The notes under the pieces: model-generated
Databases searched by the model: none
What the model was told of the DNA's origin: nothing
The model's input: only the letters and a program-made list of their open reading frames with translations
Part shown: positions 1-7,088 of the stretch, piece after piece
Layout of the letters: the number at the start of each line of letters is the position of its first letter
How positions within the stretch are numbered: the first letter of the stretch is position 1
Made by a program: the position numbers and the translations under genes
Origin: Chloroflexales bacterium ZM16-3
GTDB lineage: Bacteria > Chloroflexota > Chloroflexia > Chloroflexales > Chloroflexaceae
NCBI GenBank assembly: GCA_004138175.2
Contig: RYFE02000054.1
Location: 1 to 32,389 of the forward strand
Direction of reading: 5' to 3'
Length of the DNA: 32,389 bases

Positions 1-348
1 CATCTGGTAATTGATTGCGAAATCCGCAACCACATCGATACTACTACAGGGAGTAGTTTTCTGTAAGAATAGACTCCGTGTGTAACCATGTACTTACCAG
101 CACCGCTCTGTTCGGTAGTGACACAATGTGGAATGGTGGTCATTCCGAGCGAAGCGAGGAATCCCGGTCGGGCCCCTTCGCTTCGCTCAGGGTGACATTC
201 GAGATAGAATCCACTACCCTCTGTTCATCATGAGGTGATGGGGTGATGCTTGCTCTACGCTGATATGACTCTGATTCGCGTAGCGGCGGACTGATCGCGC
301 ATGAGATCTGCGTATTTCTGCTTGACGTATCTGCTGCTGCTGGCGGCT
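1..348. other. Gene-free edge region
   Basis: I see no convincing gene here. The only open frame of note runs antisense and is Arg/Pro/His-rich, without any recognisable domain. The stretch holds one REP-like hairpin (139-196). Its right end holds half of a stem-loop that spans the stop codon of the adenylosuccinate-synthetase-like gene. The gene to the left lies outside the window. Confidence 0.7.
139..196. repeat. REP-like hairpin repeat, family 2, copy 1
   Basis: This is a 58-base imperfect inverted repeat. The left arm contains GAGCGAAGCGAGGAATC and the right arm contains CTTCGCTTCGCTCAGGGTGAC. It aligns without gaps to 7148-7205, with about 50 of 58 positions identical by eye. Short hairpins of this kind (GTCATTCTGAGCGAAGCGAAG-like arms) are dispersed intergenic repeats in many bacterial genomes. 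No gene is encoded. Confidence 0.8.
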
Positions 349-364
349 TTAGTCCGCCAGCAGC
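336..364 (-). terminator. Stem-loop over the stop codon of the PurA-like gene
   Basis: An 11-bp perfect stem (336-346 with 354-364) has a 7-base loop that contains the stop codon of the gene ending at 349. It could terminate transcription of the three-gene operon. No T-run follows on the minus strand, so an intrinsic terminator is uncertain, and an mRNA 3' stabilising hairpin is equally possible. Confidence 0.45.
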
Positions 365-1674
365 CTTTTGTCCGCCGCCCCTGGGCCGTGTGAGGTGATG
401 ATGATCGGGACGCCGAGATCTTCCTCTAGTGTGCGCAGTAGCGCCTCGGGGTCGCTGACTCGCTCCAGGATAGGTTGGCATCTGGCTAGGAATGTGGTGA
501 TCTTGTTCTGATACGCAAGATCCTGTGGGGTGGGCGAGGGGATGATCCGGGCAGTATGGAACGGGTCGCTATGGTAGCTCCGGCAGATCTGGAGTGTGGA
601 CAGGGTAGCTACGCGGTCGAGACAGGTGACGGCTAGGCCGTCCAGATGGCCCACGATCTCTAGGGCGTAGCGTAGCAGGACGAGGTCCAGCCATCCGGCG
701 CGGAAGCCCTGCTGCCATGCGTGCGTGCCGTTGCGGGCGTCAGGCAGGGCTGCGGTGAGAGCGGCGTCCTCGCTGGGCATGGGTCCGGCTCCGTGGCGGG
801 TGGCGTAGGCGCGGGTGATGCCGATTCGGGTGACGGCTCCGCCGTAGCCGGATTCGGCCAGCAAGGCGTCGGCATTTTGGAGCGTGGTGGTGCTCCACGT
901 CGTGTGGGGGTGAAAGCCGCGCCACTCGTCGAGTAGTACGCCCTGCGCACCCTCGAAGATGACAGTTCCCGGCCGGCTTAGGATGGCGCGCAGATGATGG
1001 TCGGGCACCACCGTGGCCCTGGCGCTAAACTCGGCGTAGGCGTCGAGCAGCCAGTCGTCCCACGCGGGGTCGGTCAGCAGCTCCAGCTCCCTCGTGGTCT
1101 GGGCGCTCTCGGGGAGTGCGGGGCGCAGGGCGGCCAGCTTTGCCAGGTTCAGCTCGCGTAGGGCGGCCAGCTTTGAGTAGAGCCGGTTCGTGTCGGCCAT
1201 GTCGCCAGCACGCAAGGCCATGTCCGGGAGTGTCAGCGAGTCCGCCACCGTCTCGCCGATGCCGACGCCGCAGCTACCGTGACGACCGGCACCCCGGGCC
1301 AGCTCGCGCAGGCGGTTGATCGCCCGACCGAAGGGGGTGATCACCAGGGCGTTGGCGTCGATGGTGGTTGTGGCGAAGGCATCGGCGACGCCAATGGCGC
1401 GCAGGTGCTCCTCCTCGGTCAGCATGGCTAGCGGGTCGAGGATCATATAGCGCGAGAGGTGGGTTGCCGCGCCTGCCAGCGTGCCTGCGCCGAATTGGGC
1501 GAAGACATGCTCCTGGGGCGATGGGTCGCCTGTGACAACCCGGTGGCCAGCCTGGGCACCGCCGTTGTAGCGCACCACTGTGTGTGCGTCGTATGTGCGG
1601 GCCAGGAAATCGACCACCGATCCCTTGCCTGCGTCGCCGAATCCCAGGTCGACGGTGAGGAATGCGCGGTTCAT
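349..1674 (-). CDS. Divergent adenylosuccinate-synthetase-like GTP enzyme
   Basis: This 441-residue protein has the length and motif order of adenylosuccinate synthetase, which uses GTP to join IMP and aspartate. The P-loop is GFGDAGKGS (11-19). The catalytic Asp (14) and Lys (17) are kept, but the usual Glu after the Asp is Ala and the last Lys is Ser. The second catalytic residue is probably His44 in AGHRVV. FEGAQGVLLD (240-249) and RAYATRHGAGPMPSE (288-302) are clear family motifs. Several contact motifs differ: GVGIGE (136-141) replaces GRGIGPAYEDK, TCLD (350-353) replaces TKLD where Lys helps recognise guanine, and no TTGRxRR aspartate loop precedes GWLD (327-330). It is last in an operon with a vWA protein and a J-domain/kinase-like protein, 53 bases after the vWA gene. 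I infer a paralogue with an altered substrate rather than the housekeeping PurA. A Gly-rich ribosome site precedes the ATG. Confidence 0.8.
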   Translation of the reverse strand: MNRAFLTVDLGFGDAGKGSVVDFLARTYDAHTVVRYNGGAQAGHRVVTGDPSPQEHVFAQFGAGTLAGAATHLSRYMILDPLAMLTEEEHLRAIGVADAFATTTIDANALVITPFGRAINRLRELARGAGRHGSCGVGIGETVADSLTLPDMALRAGDMADTNRLYSKLAALRELNLAKLAALRPALPESAQTTRELELLTDPAWDDWLLDAYAEFSARATVVPDHHLRAILSRPGTVIFEGAQGVLLDEWRGFHPHTTWSTTTLQNADALLAESGYGGAVTRIGITRAYATRHGAGPMPSEDAALTAALPDARNGTHAWQQGFRAGWLDLVLLRYALEIVGHLDGLAVTCLDRVATLSTLQICRSYHSDPFHTARIIPSPTPQDLAYQNKITTFLARCQPILERVSDPEALLRTLEEDLGVPIIITSHGPGAADKRLLAD

Positions 1675-1685
1675 ATGCCCCCCGT

Positions 1686-1713
1686 GTAGGGACGCAGCGC
1701 GCTGCGCCCCTAC
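1686..1713. repeat. Intra-operon palindrome, family 1, copy B
   Basis: This 28-base palindrome has arms GTAGGGACGCAGCG (1686-1699) and the complementary half (1700-1713), with one mismatch. It sits in the 53-base gap between the vWA gene and the PurA-like gene. It shares its core with 2737-2778 and 18988-19015. It may form an mRNA hairpin that separates the expression of neighbouring cistrons, or it may be a small mobile palindrome. Confidence 0.8.
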
Positions 1714-1727
1714 GGCTCACGACATCA

Positions 1728-2717
1728 TCACAGCCGCCCGTCATCCCCGACCGACGCGGCGGGCGGCAAGAGGCCAGTGGCCGACCGGGCGACGGGCGAG
1801 CGGGTGGCGGCGTAGGGCGTCACGGCAGAGGCCGCCGTGGCTGCGGCACCCCGGTCGCACCCTGCGGCCACCAGATCCACCGCACCGGCATTCAGATCGT
1901 CCACGGTGCCCTCACAGATGCCGATGGTGAGGGCGATCGTCTCGCAGACAGCGGCCTCGTCATCGAGCATCAGGACACGCTCCCCAAGCAAGTCGCGCCA
2001 GTGGGCTTGGATGGCTGGGTCGCGACCGTGGCTCGTGTTGGTGGGCACGATATGGAAATGCTCGTAGCGCTCGTGCAGCTCGGCGATCACGTGCTTGATC
2101 GGCAGATCGCGCTCCAGATGATCGCCAATCTGCTCCTGGGCGATCTTGCGTCCGACCTTCGCATAGGGCTTCTCGTCGCCAATGGTGAAGAGGTAGCCCT
2201 TGTGTCCGCGCTTCTCGTAGCAGTCGATAGCGGTGTGGCGGGCCATAAAGTACATGGCCAACTCGTAGCTCTCGTAGACCTGGCCGCCGCCGCCGCCCTC
2301 AATGTAGATCTTGCCCAGATCCTCGTCCATCTCTAGGCCAGACTCGAACTGGCCGATCTGGAGGGGCACCCGGTCACAGGTGGCGTCGCCGACGCCACCG
2401 AAGAGTACCTGGGGGTGGGCCACATAGCCGCGCTGGATGAGGACGCGCATCAGCGCGCCCAGCTTGGTCTGCATGACCTTTGGCACACTGCCCATTGATC
2501 CGGTCACGTCGAAGATGACGGCGATGGCCAGGGATTCGGGGTGGACGTCGCTGTCGCGGCTCTCGCGGGTGACGCCGTGGGGGTTCATCTGGTCGTGAAC
2601 CGTAACCACGCCGGTGCTGCGGACGTAGCTATCGTAGGTGAAGGCGGTAGTCTTGGTCGCCTTGCGGTGAGTCTGTCGCGCCTGATAGGCGGCGTCGCTC
2701 CAGTCTGAGTGGCCCAT
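1728..2717 (-). CDS. von Willebrand factor A (vWA) domain protein
   Basis: This 329-residue protein has no signal peptide or membrane segment and is probably cytosolic. Residues about 62-270 form a vWA fold. The metal-ion-dependent adhesion site reads DVTGS (70-74), a DxTxS variant of the usual DxSxS. Further candidate metal ligands are Asp111 in GVGDAT and Asp181 in IGDEKPY. A Gly-run (141-145) lies before the predicted helix carrying YELAMYF. The last 60 residues are Ala/Gly-rich and low in complexity. vWA proteins usually act as metal-dependent protein-interaction modules. The ATG at 2717 has AGGAG eight bases upstream. The gene lies between the J-domain/kinase-like gene (69 bases upstream) and the PurA-like gene (53 bases downstream), and both gaps hold a palindrome. 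It resembles the vWA partners of kinase-containing stress or conflict operons such as TerY, but I cannot assign it to a named family. Confidence 0.85.
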   Translation of the reverse strand: MGHSDWSDAAYQARQTHRKATKTTAFTYDSYVRSTGVVTVHDQMNPHGVTRESRDSDVHPESLAIAVIFDVTGSMGSVPKVMQTKLGALMRVLIQRGYVAHPQVLFGGVGDATCDRVPLQIGQFESGLEMDEDLGKIYIEGGGGGQVYESYELAMYFMARHTAIDCYEKRGHKGYLFTIGDEKPYAKVGRKIAQEQIGDHLERDLPIKHVIAELHERYEHFHIVPTNTSHGRDPAIQAHWRDLLGERVLMLDDEAAVCETIALTIGICEGTVDDLNAGAVDLVAAGCDRGAAATAASAVTPYAATRSPVARSATGLLPPAASVGDDGRL

Positions 2718-2736
2718 GGTAGTGGCTCCTGTTGGA

Positions 2737-2778
2737 GCGCAGGGTAGAGACGCAGCGCGCTGCGTCTCTACCCTGCGC
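2737..2778. repeat. Perfect 42-bp palindrome, family 1, copy A
   Basis: The two 21-base arms (2737-2757 and 2758-2778) are exact reverse complements with no spacer. The core matches copies at 1686-1713 and 18988-19015. It lies between the J-domain/kinase-like gene and the vWA gene, starting 20 bases upstream of the vWA start. As RNA it would fold into a very stable hairpin just upstream of the vWA ribosome-binding site. As DNA it could extrude a cruciform. Confidence 0.92.
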
Positions 2779-2786
2779 CATATGTG

Positions 2787-3851
2787 TCACGGCATTCGGA
2801 ACGGTCGAAACGTGGGCGGGCCATAGAGCTCGCCCAGGATGGTATGAAAGTCATCAAGAACCTGCCAGGCGTCGCTGTGGCGGCGTGCGGGCGCTGGGAT
2901 GAGGCAGGCGCGGAGGAGCGCATGGATAGGCTTTGGCGTGCTGTCTGGTGGCTCGTCGCCGCCGCCGAGCAGACGTACCATAAGGCGGGCGGCCATATAG
3001 AGGTCGGTGGCTGATGTTGCCGCCTGCTTCGCTGCGACTTCGGGCGGGTAGTCGTCGGCGTATGTCCTGCTGATCGCCTTGATCGGCTCGCCGATAGAGC
3101 CGCTGTAGCACCAGTCGAGCAGGATTCCGTTGTGGTCGGACGGTCGGATGAGCACATGCTCGGGCAACACCGCGCCGTGAACAAGGCCCATGCCGTGGGC
3201 GGTGCCGAGGGCGGCCAGGGTACGGTTGAACATCCATGCGGCGTCGGCGGGGTGTATGCCACGAGGGTAGGTCTGTAGCACCTCAGCCAGCGTGTAGGTG
3301 TCGTGCTCAGGCCGCAGCACGTTGACGTGGCGCTGGCTGCCTGTCGTGTCGCGTAGTGTGAAGGACTCGATGAAGGTCGGGAAGTGGGCGCGCACCGGCT
3401 GGCCCGCGAGATCCTTGTCGATCCGGCGCAGGGCGCGGGCCTCGGCCTGGAGTAGGTCGCTGCTGCGCGGGCTGCGCGCCACTTTCAGCAGAGCCAGATC
3501 GGTGCCGCAGCGGGTCAGGAAGAGATCGCACAGGTCGCCACAGATTGGGTCGGCGTAGCCCACATAGGTGCGGCCGCCGCTGGTGGCGCGGATGCGCTCA
3601 GCCCGGTCGTAGGAGCCATCGGCGAGCTTACGCTGGGCCGCCTCGTACCAGCCCTTGAGCTGGCGGAACGCCTCGTTAGCGGCGGCCCACTGGCCTGGGT
3701 TGTGGTCAGGGTGGGCAGCCACAGCCATCGCCCGGTACTGCCGCCGCAGCCCCTCCTCGGGGTTACCGCCCAGCTTGCCGAAGACATCCTCTGGCTCGCT
3801 GGCCCGTAACATCTGTTGGATAAGGTTGTCTAGGGTGAGTGCCATTGGCAT
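2787..3851 (-). CDS. J-domain fused to a protein-kinase-like (pseudokinase) domain
   Basis: This 354-residue protein has no membrane segment. Residues about 1-75 form a J-domain with the HPD motif at 47-49 (AAHPDHNPG), which in DnaJ-type proteins stimulates Hsp70 ATPase. Residues about 90-345 look like a Ser/Thr-kinase fold: candidate ATP-anchoring Lys123 in LLKVA, a helix-C Glu near 137, a metal-binding Asp246 in LLDW (DFG position), and DLYMAARLMVRLLGG (283-297), which matches kinase helix F. The catalytic-loop HRD/HGD motif reads HGAVLPEH (225-232). The catalytic Asp is therefore Ala and the loop Lys is Leu, so phosphotransfer is doubtful and a pseudokinase is likely. It is first in a three-gene operon with a vWA protein and a PurA-like enzyme, behind a near-consensus promoter. 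AAAGGG precedes the ATG, and a second ATG two codons on is an alternative. J-domain/kinase fusions are known next to vWA proteins, but the function here is unknown. Confidence 0.82.
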   Translation of the reverse strand: MPMALTLDNLIQQMLRASEPEDVFGKLGGNPEEGLRRQYRAMAVAAHPDHNPGQWAAANEAFRQLKGWYEAAQRKLADGSYDRAERIRATSGGRTYVGYADPICGDLCDLFLTRCGTDLALLKVARSPRSSDLLQAEARALRRIDKDLAGQPVRAHFPTFIESFTLRDTTGSQRHVNVLRPEHDTYTLAEVLQTYPRGIHPADAAWMFNRTLAALGTAHGMGLVHGAVLPEHVLIRPSDHNGILLDWCYSGSIGEPIKAISRTYADDYPPEVAAKQAATSATDLYMAARLMVRLLGGGDEPPDSTPKPIHALLRACLIPAPARRHSDAWQVLDDFHTILGELYGPPTFRPFRMP

Positions 3852-3890
3852 GCTGCCCTTTCGCGGGTATATAGTATCAATCTGACACTA

Positions 3891-3919
3891 AGTATAGTGT
3901 ATGAATAACAAAAAGTCAA
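3891..3919 (-). promoter_or_regulatory. Sigma-70-type promoter of the J/vWA/PurA-like operon
   Basis: Read on the minus strand, TTGACT (3914-3919) is followed by a 17-base spacer and TATACT (3891-3896). This is close to consensus and unusually strong for this window. Transcription would begin near 3884 and give a leader of about 33 bases before the ATG at 3851. Confidence 0.8.
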
Positions 3920-4114
3920 GCAGGGATTTATCAACATCAACTGGGACGCAGCAATAGGAATGTGGTTGACTAGCTCTATGCCGCAGGCATCCTTAAGCGA
4001 TGCCGCTGCGCACTGCCATCGCGGCCAGGCAGATACGCAATGATTCTGCCCTGAATATGCGGTATACTGCACATCTAAGACACACAACAGTGTGCGCTTC
4101 TCATCTCCCACTCA

Positions 4115-4143
4115 TTGACACGCCCAGACTGGGCGGGTATAGT
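4115..4143 (+). promoter_or_regulatory. Sigma-70-type promoter of the VanW-family gene
   Basis: TTGACA (4115-4120), a 17-base spacer and TATAGT (4138-4143) form a near-consensus promoter. The spacer contains the inverted repeat CGCCCA-GAC-TGGGCG (4121-4135), a possible operator. The -35 box overlaps a TTG codon that opens the longest reading frame, which argues that the protein starts downstream. Confidence 0.78.
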
Positions 4144-4190
4144 GGTCAAGGCAAATAAGTGTTCGTGTCATCATTGTCATGTTTCGCCTC

Positions 4191-4204
4191 AGGAGGTCCT
4201 GGTG
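4191..4204 (+). promoter_or_regulatory. Ribosome-binding site deciding the VanW start
   Basis: AGGAGG at 4191-4196 lies five bases before the in-frame GTG at 4202. No such site precedes the upstream TTG at 4115, which falls within the promoter. The GTG is therefore the preferred start. Confidence 0.8.
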
Positions 4205-6286
4205 TCGGTTGAGCAATCCTCCCCGCTCGGGTCATCGGCTGGTCGCGCCGACGAAGAGACATCATCTAGACCACAGATACGCACGCCCCGCCCGTGGATT
4301 CGCTGGGTCTGGCTCTCACTGACAGCACTGTTTCTAGTGATTGTGGGCGGCACAGGCGGTGCCTTCTATCTTTTTGACCGCAGTTACGCAGGTAAAATTT
4401 ATCCTAATGTTGCAATCCGTGGCGTGCCCGTCGGCGATATGACGCCGGTAGAGGCGAAACAGGCACTTGAGACAAGCTTCTCGCCATTCCTTGCCCAGCC
4501 GCTTACCCTCACCTACGGCGACCAAGAGTGGACGCCGACAGTGTCGGAGATCGGCGTGCGGATCGAGATCGATAGCGCCATTGAGGCAGCATACGCTGCC
4601 GGTCGTAAAAATGGCCTGATTGCGAACCTTCGAGAGGTCGCTGCCGTCTGGGAGAATGGCCTAGAGCTGCCGCTCCATATGACGATCGATCAAGAGGCGA
4701 TGCAGCGCTACCTGGCTAGCCGCGTCGGCGATATCGATCAGCCCGCCGTTGACGCTAGCCTTGAGATCGATGGCTCGCTTATTAGCGTGCAGCCCTCGGC
4801 CGCTGGTCAACAGCTCCTGATTAGCGACACCCTCCAGGAGATCACTGCGGCCATCCAAGGGCTCTCACCACAGCAGATCGCGCTGCGCACCCGCGAGCTT
4901 CAGCCACGCCTGAGCGATGGCGCCGCCCAAGAGGCCCAGCGCCAGATCGCTGCTCTCCTTACTGCACCTGTCACGCTGACAGCAGGCGATGAGCAATTTG
5001 TCTGGTCTATCGACGACCTCGCCCGCCTGGTGCGGGTCGAACGTATCGCCAGTACTGATGGCGATACGCTTGCGGTCAGCCTCGACCGCGATCAGATCAG
5101 CCAGAAGATTGCGGCTATCGCTGACGCCACAGAGATAAAGGGGCGCTACCCGCGCGTCGACTGGAACGGCGGCAACCTCCAGATTACTAAAGAAGGTACC
5201 CCTGGAGATCGTGTCGATGAGGCCCGCGCTATTGATCTCGTGACCACCGCCATTCAGGGCACCGGCCCCCAGCGCGAGGCAACCCTGACCTTCGCCGCTG
5301 TGCCCCCGCCGGTTACCCAGGCGAATATCCAGCAGCTTGGCATTGATGGGCTTCTCTCGGTTGGCAAGAGCGACTTCACTGGCTCGGCTGCCTACCGCAT
5401 TACGAACATCAAGGCTGGCATGGCGCTGCTTCACGGTGTTCTGATTGCTCCCGGCGATGAATTCTCGTTTAACAATACGGTCGGCAATATCGACGCCTCC
5501 AACGGCTTTGTTGAGGGCTACGCTATTGTCCAGAACCGCACCCAGCTTGAGTGGGGCGGCGGCATCTGTCAAGACTCGACGACGATGTTCCGCGCTGCGT
5601 TTTGGGCTGGCCTGCCGATCACCGAGCGCTGGGGCCACTCGTTCTACATCAGTTGGTACAATAAGTACGCCTTCGCCGAGTACGGCGATGGCCCCGGCAT
5701 GGACGCGACGATCTTTACGGGCGGGCCCGACTTTAAGTTCCTTAACGACACCGGGCACTGGCTACTGATCCAGACCGCTGTCAATGTGGCCAGCCGGGTC
5801 GCCGAGGTACGCATCTATGGCACCGACACCGGTCGTGAGGTGCTGCTTGATGGGCCTACGATTACCAACCGCGTGCCCGCGCCTAGTCAGCCGGTCTATA
5901 TCGCTGAGCCTAAGATTCCCCAAGGCTCCAGGCACCAGAGCGATACGGCACGCGGCGGCATGCAGATCAACTTCACGCGCATTGTGAAGCAGAATGGCCA
6001 GATGGTCGAGCAGCGCGACTTTGTGACAAAGTTCCGCCCCTGGCCGGATATCTTCGAGGTGAACCCGGCTGACCTCGGCCCTGATGGGAAGCCGATGCCA
6101 ACCCCTGAGCCGACCCCTGAGACACCACCTCCTGGCGAGACCCGAACCAGCCGGCTCCTGACCCGAACCAGCCGGCTCCTGACCCGAACCAGCCGGCTCC
6201 TGACCCGAACCAGCCGGCTCCTGACCCGAACCAGCCGACCCAGCCATCCCCCAGCGAAGGGTAGCCTCTGGCTCAGCGCTCTATAA
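4202..6286 (+). CDS. VanW-family membrane-anchored cell-envelope protein
   Basis: From the GTG start this is a 694-residue protein. It has a short charged cytosolic N-terminus and one transmembrane helix at about 35-57 (WVWLSLTALFLVIVGG). A long extracellular region follows, with two probable PG_binding_4-type domains (about 75-370). A VanW domain lies at about 400-540 and includes ALLHGVLIAPGDEFSFNNTVG, an invariant-looking GGGICQ and the following Ser/Thr-rich stretch. Members of this family (YoaR/VanW) are exported and thought to bind peptidoglycan, but no enzymatic activity is established. The C-terminal tail is a Thr/Arg/Ser/Leu repeat encoded by a 21-base tandem repeat. The neighbouring frame would read a Pro-rich DPNQPAP repeat ending at 6264, which looks more like a normal wall-associated tail, so a frameshift near 6137 is suspected. 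A bidirectional terminator follows. Confidence 0.88.
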   Translation: MSVEQSSPLGSSAGRADEETSSRPQIRTPRPWIRWVWLSLTALFLVIVGGTGGAFYLFDRSYAGKIYPNVAIRGVPVGDMTPVEAKQALETSFSPFLAQPLTLTYGDQEWTPTVSEIGVRIEIDSAIEAAYAAGRKNGLIANLREVAAVWENGLELPLHMTIDQEAMQRYLASRVGDIDQPAVDASLEIDGSLISVQPSAAGQQLLISDTLQEITAAIQGLSPQQIALRTRELQPRLSDGAAQEAQRQIAALLTAPVTLTAGDEQFVWSIDDLARLVRVERIASTDGDTLAVSLDRDQISQKIAAIADATEIKGRYPRVDWNGGNLQITKEGTPGDRVDEARAIDLVTTAIQGTGPQREATLTFAAVPPPVTQANIQQLGIDGLLSVGKSDFTGSAAYRITNIKAGMALLHGVLIAPGDEFSFNNTVGNIDASNGFVEGYAIVQNRTQLEWGGGICQDSTTMFRAAFWAGLPITERWGHSFYISWYNKYAFAEYGDGPGMDATIFTGGPDFKFLNDTGHWLLIQTAVNVASRVAEVRIYGTDTGREVLLDGPTITNRVPAPSQPVYIAEPKIPQGSRHQSDTARGGMQINFTRIVKQNGQMVEQRDFVTKFRPWPDIFEVNPADLGPDGKPMPTPEPTPETPPPGETRTSRLLTRTSRLLTRTSRLLTRTSRLLTRTSRPSHPPAKGSLWLSAL
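6139..6237 (+). repeat. 21-bp tandem repeat in the VanW C-terminus
   Basis: There are four exact 21-base units (6139-6159, 6160-6180, 6181-6201, 6202-6222) and a 15-base partial fifth (6223-6237). In the annotated frame each unit encodes TRTSRLL. In the frame starting at 6139 it encodes DPNQPAP. The unit length is a multiple of three, so gain or loss of copies changes tail length but not frame. Confidence 0.95.
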
Positions 6287-6312
6287 AGCGGTGCCCCAAT
6301 CGGGCACCGCTT
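6286..6312. terminator. Bidirectional terminator between VanW and murI
   Basis: An 11-bp stem (6286-6296 with 6302-6312) has a 5-base loop and A/T-rich flanks on both sides. It sits between two converging genes, begins at the VanW stop codon and reaches the murI stop codon. It can therefore serve both genes. Confidence 0.8.
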
Positions 6313-7078
6313 ATAATTTGAGCTGGGAGATCGGCAATGGCTCGCCCCACACCCTCGTTAGCGAAGGGGAGACCTCGGTCGGGTCGCCGGTTGTCACGCA
6401 GCGCAGCGTGCCGCCGCCGCCCGCCCCTGCCGTCGCCACCACCCGCGCTACCTGGGCTGCAACCGCTGGGCCAGTGTCAATGATTGTCGCGTTTGGGCCT
6501 ACCATATCGGCTATCAGCGGGCGGAGGAAGGGGAAGTGGGTACAGCCCAGGACGAAGCTATCGACGCCGTCGGCGAGCAGCGGCACCAAGTAGCCTGCCA
6601 CAGCGGCGCGCACCTCTGGGCCATCTAGGTCGCCCGCCTCTACATAGCCCACCAGATCAGGGCATGCCACCGTGCGCACCTGCGCGCCCCCGGCGAAGCG
6701 GTCTAGCAGGTTTGCGAAGCGCTCGCCCCGCAGCGTGCCGATTGTAGCCAGCACCGCGACTCGGCCACTGCGCGTTGCCAGCATCGCCGGCTTGATCCCC
6801 GGCTCCATACCCACCACCGGGACGGGGAGATCTGCGCGCAGCAGGCTGGCTGCCGCCGAGGTCGCGGTGTTGCAGGCGATCACGACCACCGCCGCGCCCT
6901 GCTCTACCAGCCAGCGCCCAATGGTCAGCGCGCGCGCCTGGACCTCGGCGAGGGGGCGCGGGCCGTAGGGGCAGTAGGCGCTATCGGCAAGGTAGAGCAG
7001 GTCGTGGCTGGGCAGCAGATCGCGCACGGCGCGCAGCACCGAGAGCCCGCCGAGGCCGGAGTCGAAAACGCCGATCAT
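6311..7078 (-). CDS. murI: Glutamate racemase
   Basis: This 255-residue cytosolic enzyme interconverts L- and D-glutamate to supply D-Glu for peptidoglycan. It opens with the family hallmark IGVFDSGLGGLSVL, with the proton-relay Asp7 and Ser8. Both catalytic cysteines are present: Cys69 in ACNTATS and Cys179 in GCTHFPFL. I chose the ATG at 7078. An upstream in-frame ATG (7117) would add 13 residues not expected in the family, encoded by the left arm of an inverted repeat (7089-7255). No clear ribosome-binding site precedes 7078. The gene converges on the VanW gene across a shared terminator. The pairing of a peptidoglycan-precursor enzyme with a wall-associated VanW protein may be functional or chance. 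Confidence 0.95.
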   Translation of the reverse strand: MIGVFDSGLGGLSVLRAVRDLLPSHDLLYLADSAYCPYGPRPLAEVQARALTIGRWLVEQGAAVVVIACNTATSAAASLLRADLPVPVVGMEPGIKPAMLATRSGRVAVLATIGTLRGERFANLLDRFAGGAQVRTVACPDLVGYVEAGDLDGPEVRAAVAGYLVPLLADGVDSFVLGCTHFPFLRPLIADMVGPNATIIDTGPAVAAQVARVVATAGAGGGGTLRCVTTGDPTEVSPSLTRVWGEPLPISQLKL

Positions 7079-7088
7079 ATCAATGCAA

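Noticed and set aside
140-481. 113-codon minus-strand open frame at the left edge
   Set aside because: It overlaps the PurA-like gene in another frame, is Arg/Pro-rich, and passes through a REP hairpin.
349-1674. PurZ (2-aminoadenine synthesis) as the identity of the PurA-like gene
   Set aside because: PurZ-type enzymes replace the catalytic Asp of the P-loop. Here Asp14 is kept, and no phage polymerase or dATPase genes are nearby.
3830-4111. 93-codon minus-strand open frame upstream of the J-domain gene
   Set aside because: It overlaps the promoter and the start of the J-domain gene, and no homology is recognisable.
4865-5758. 297-codon open frame antisense to the VanW gene
   Set aside because: No domain. 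The VanW motifs on the other strand are clear.
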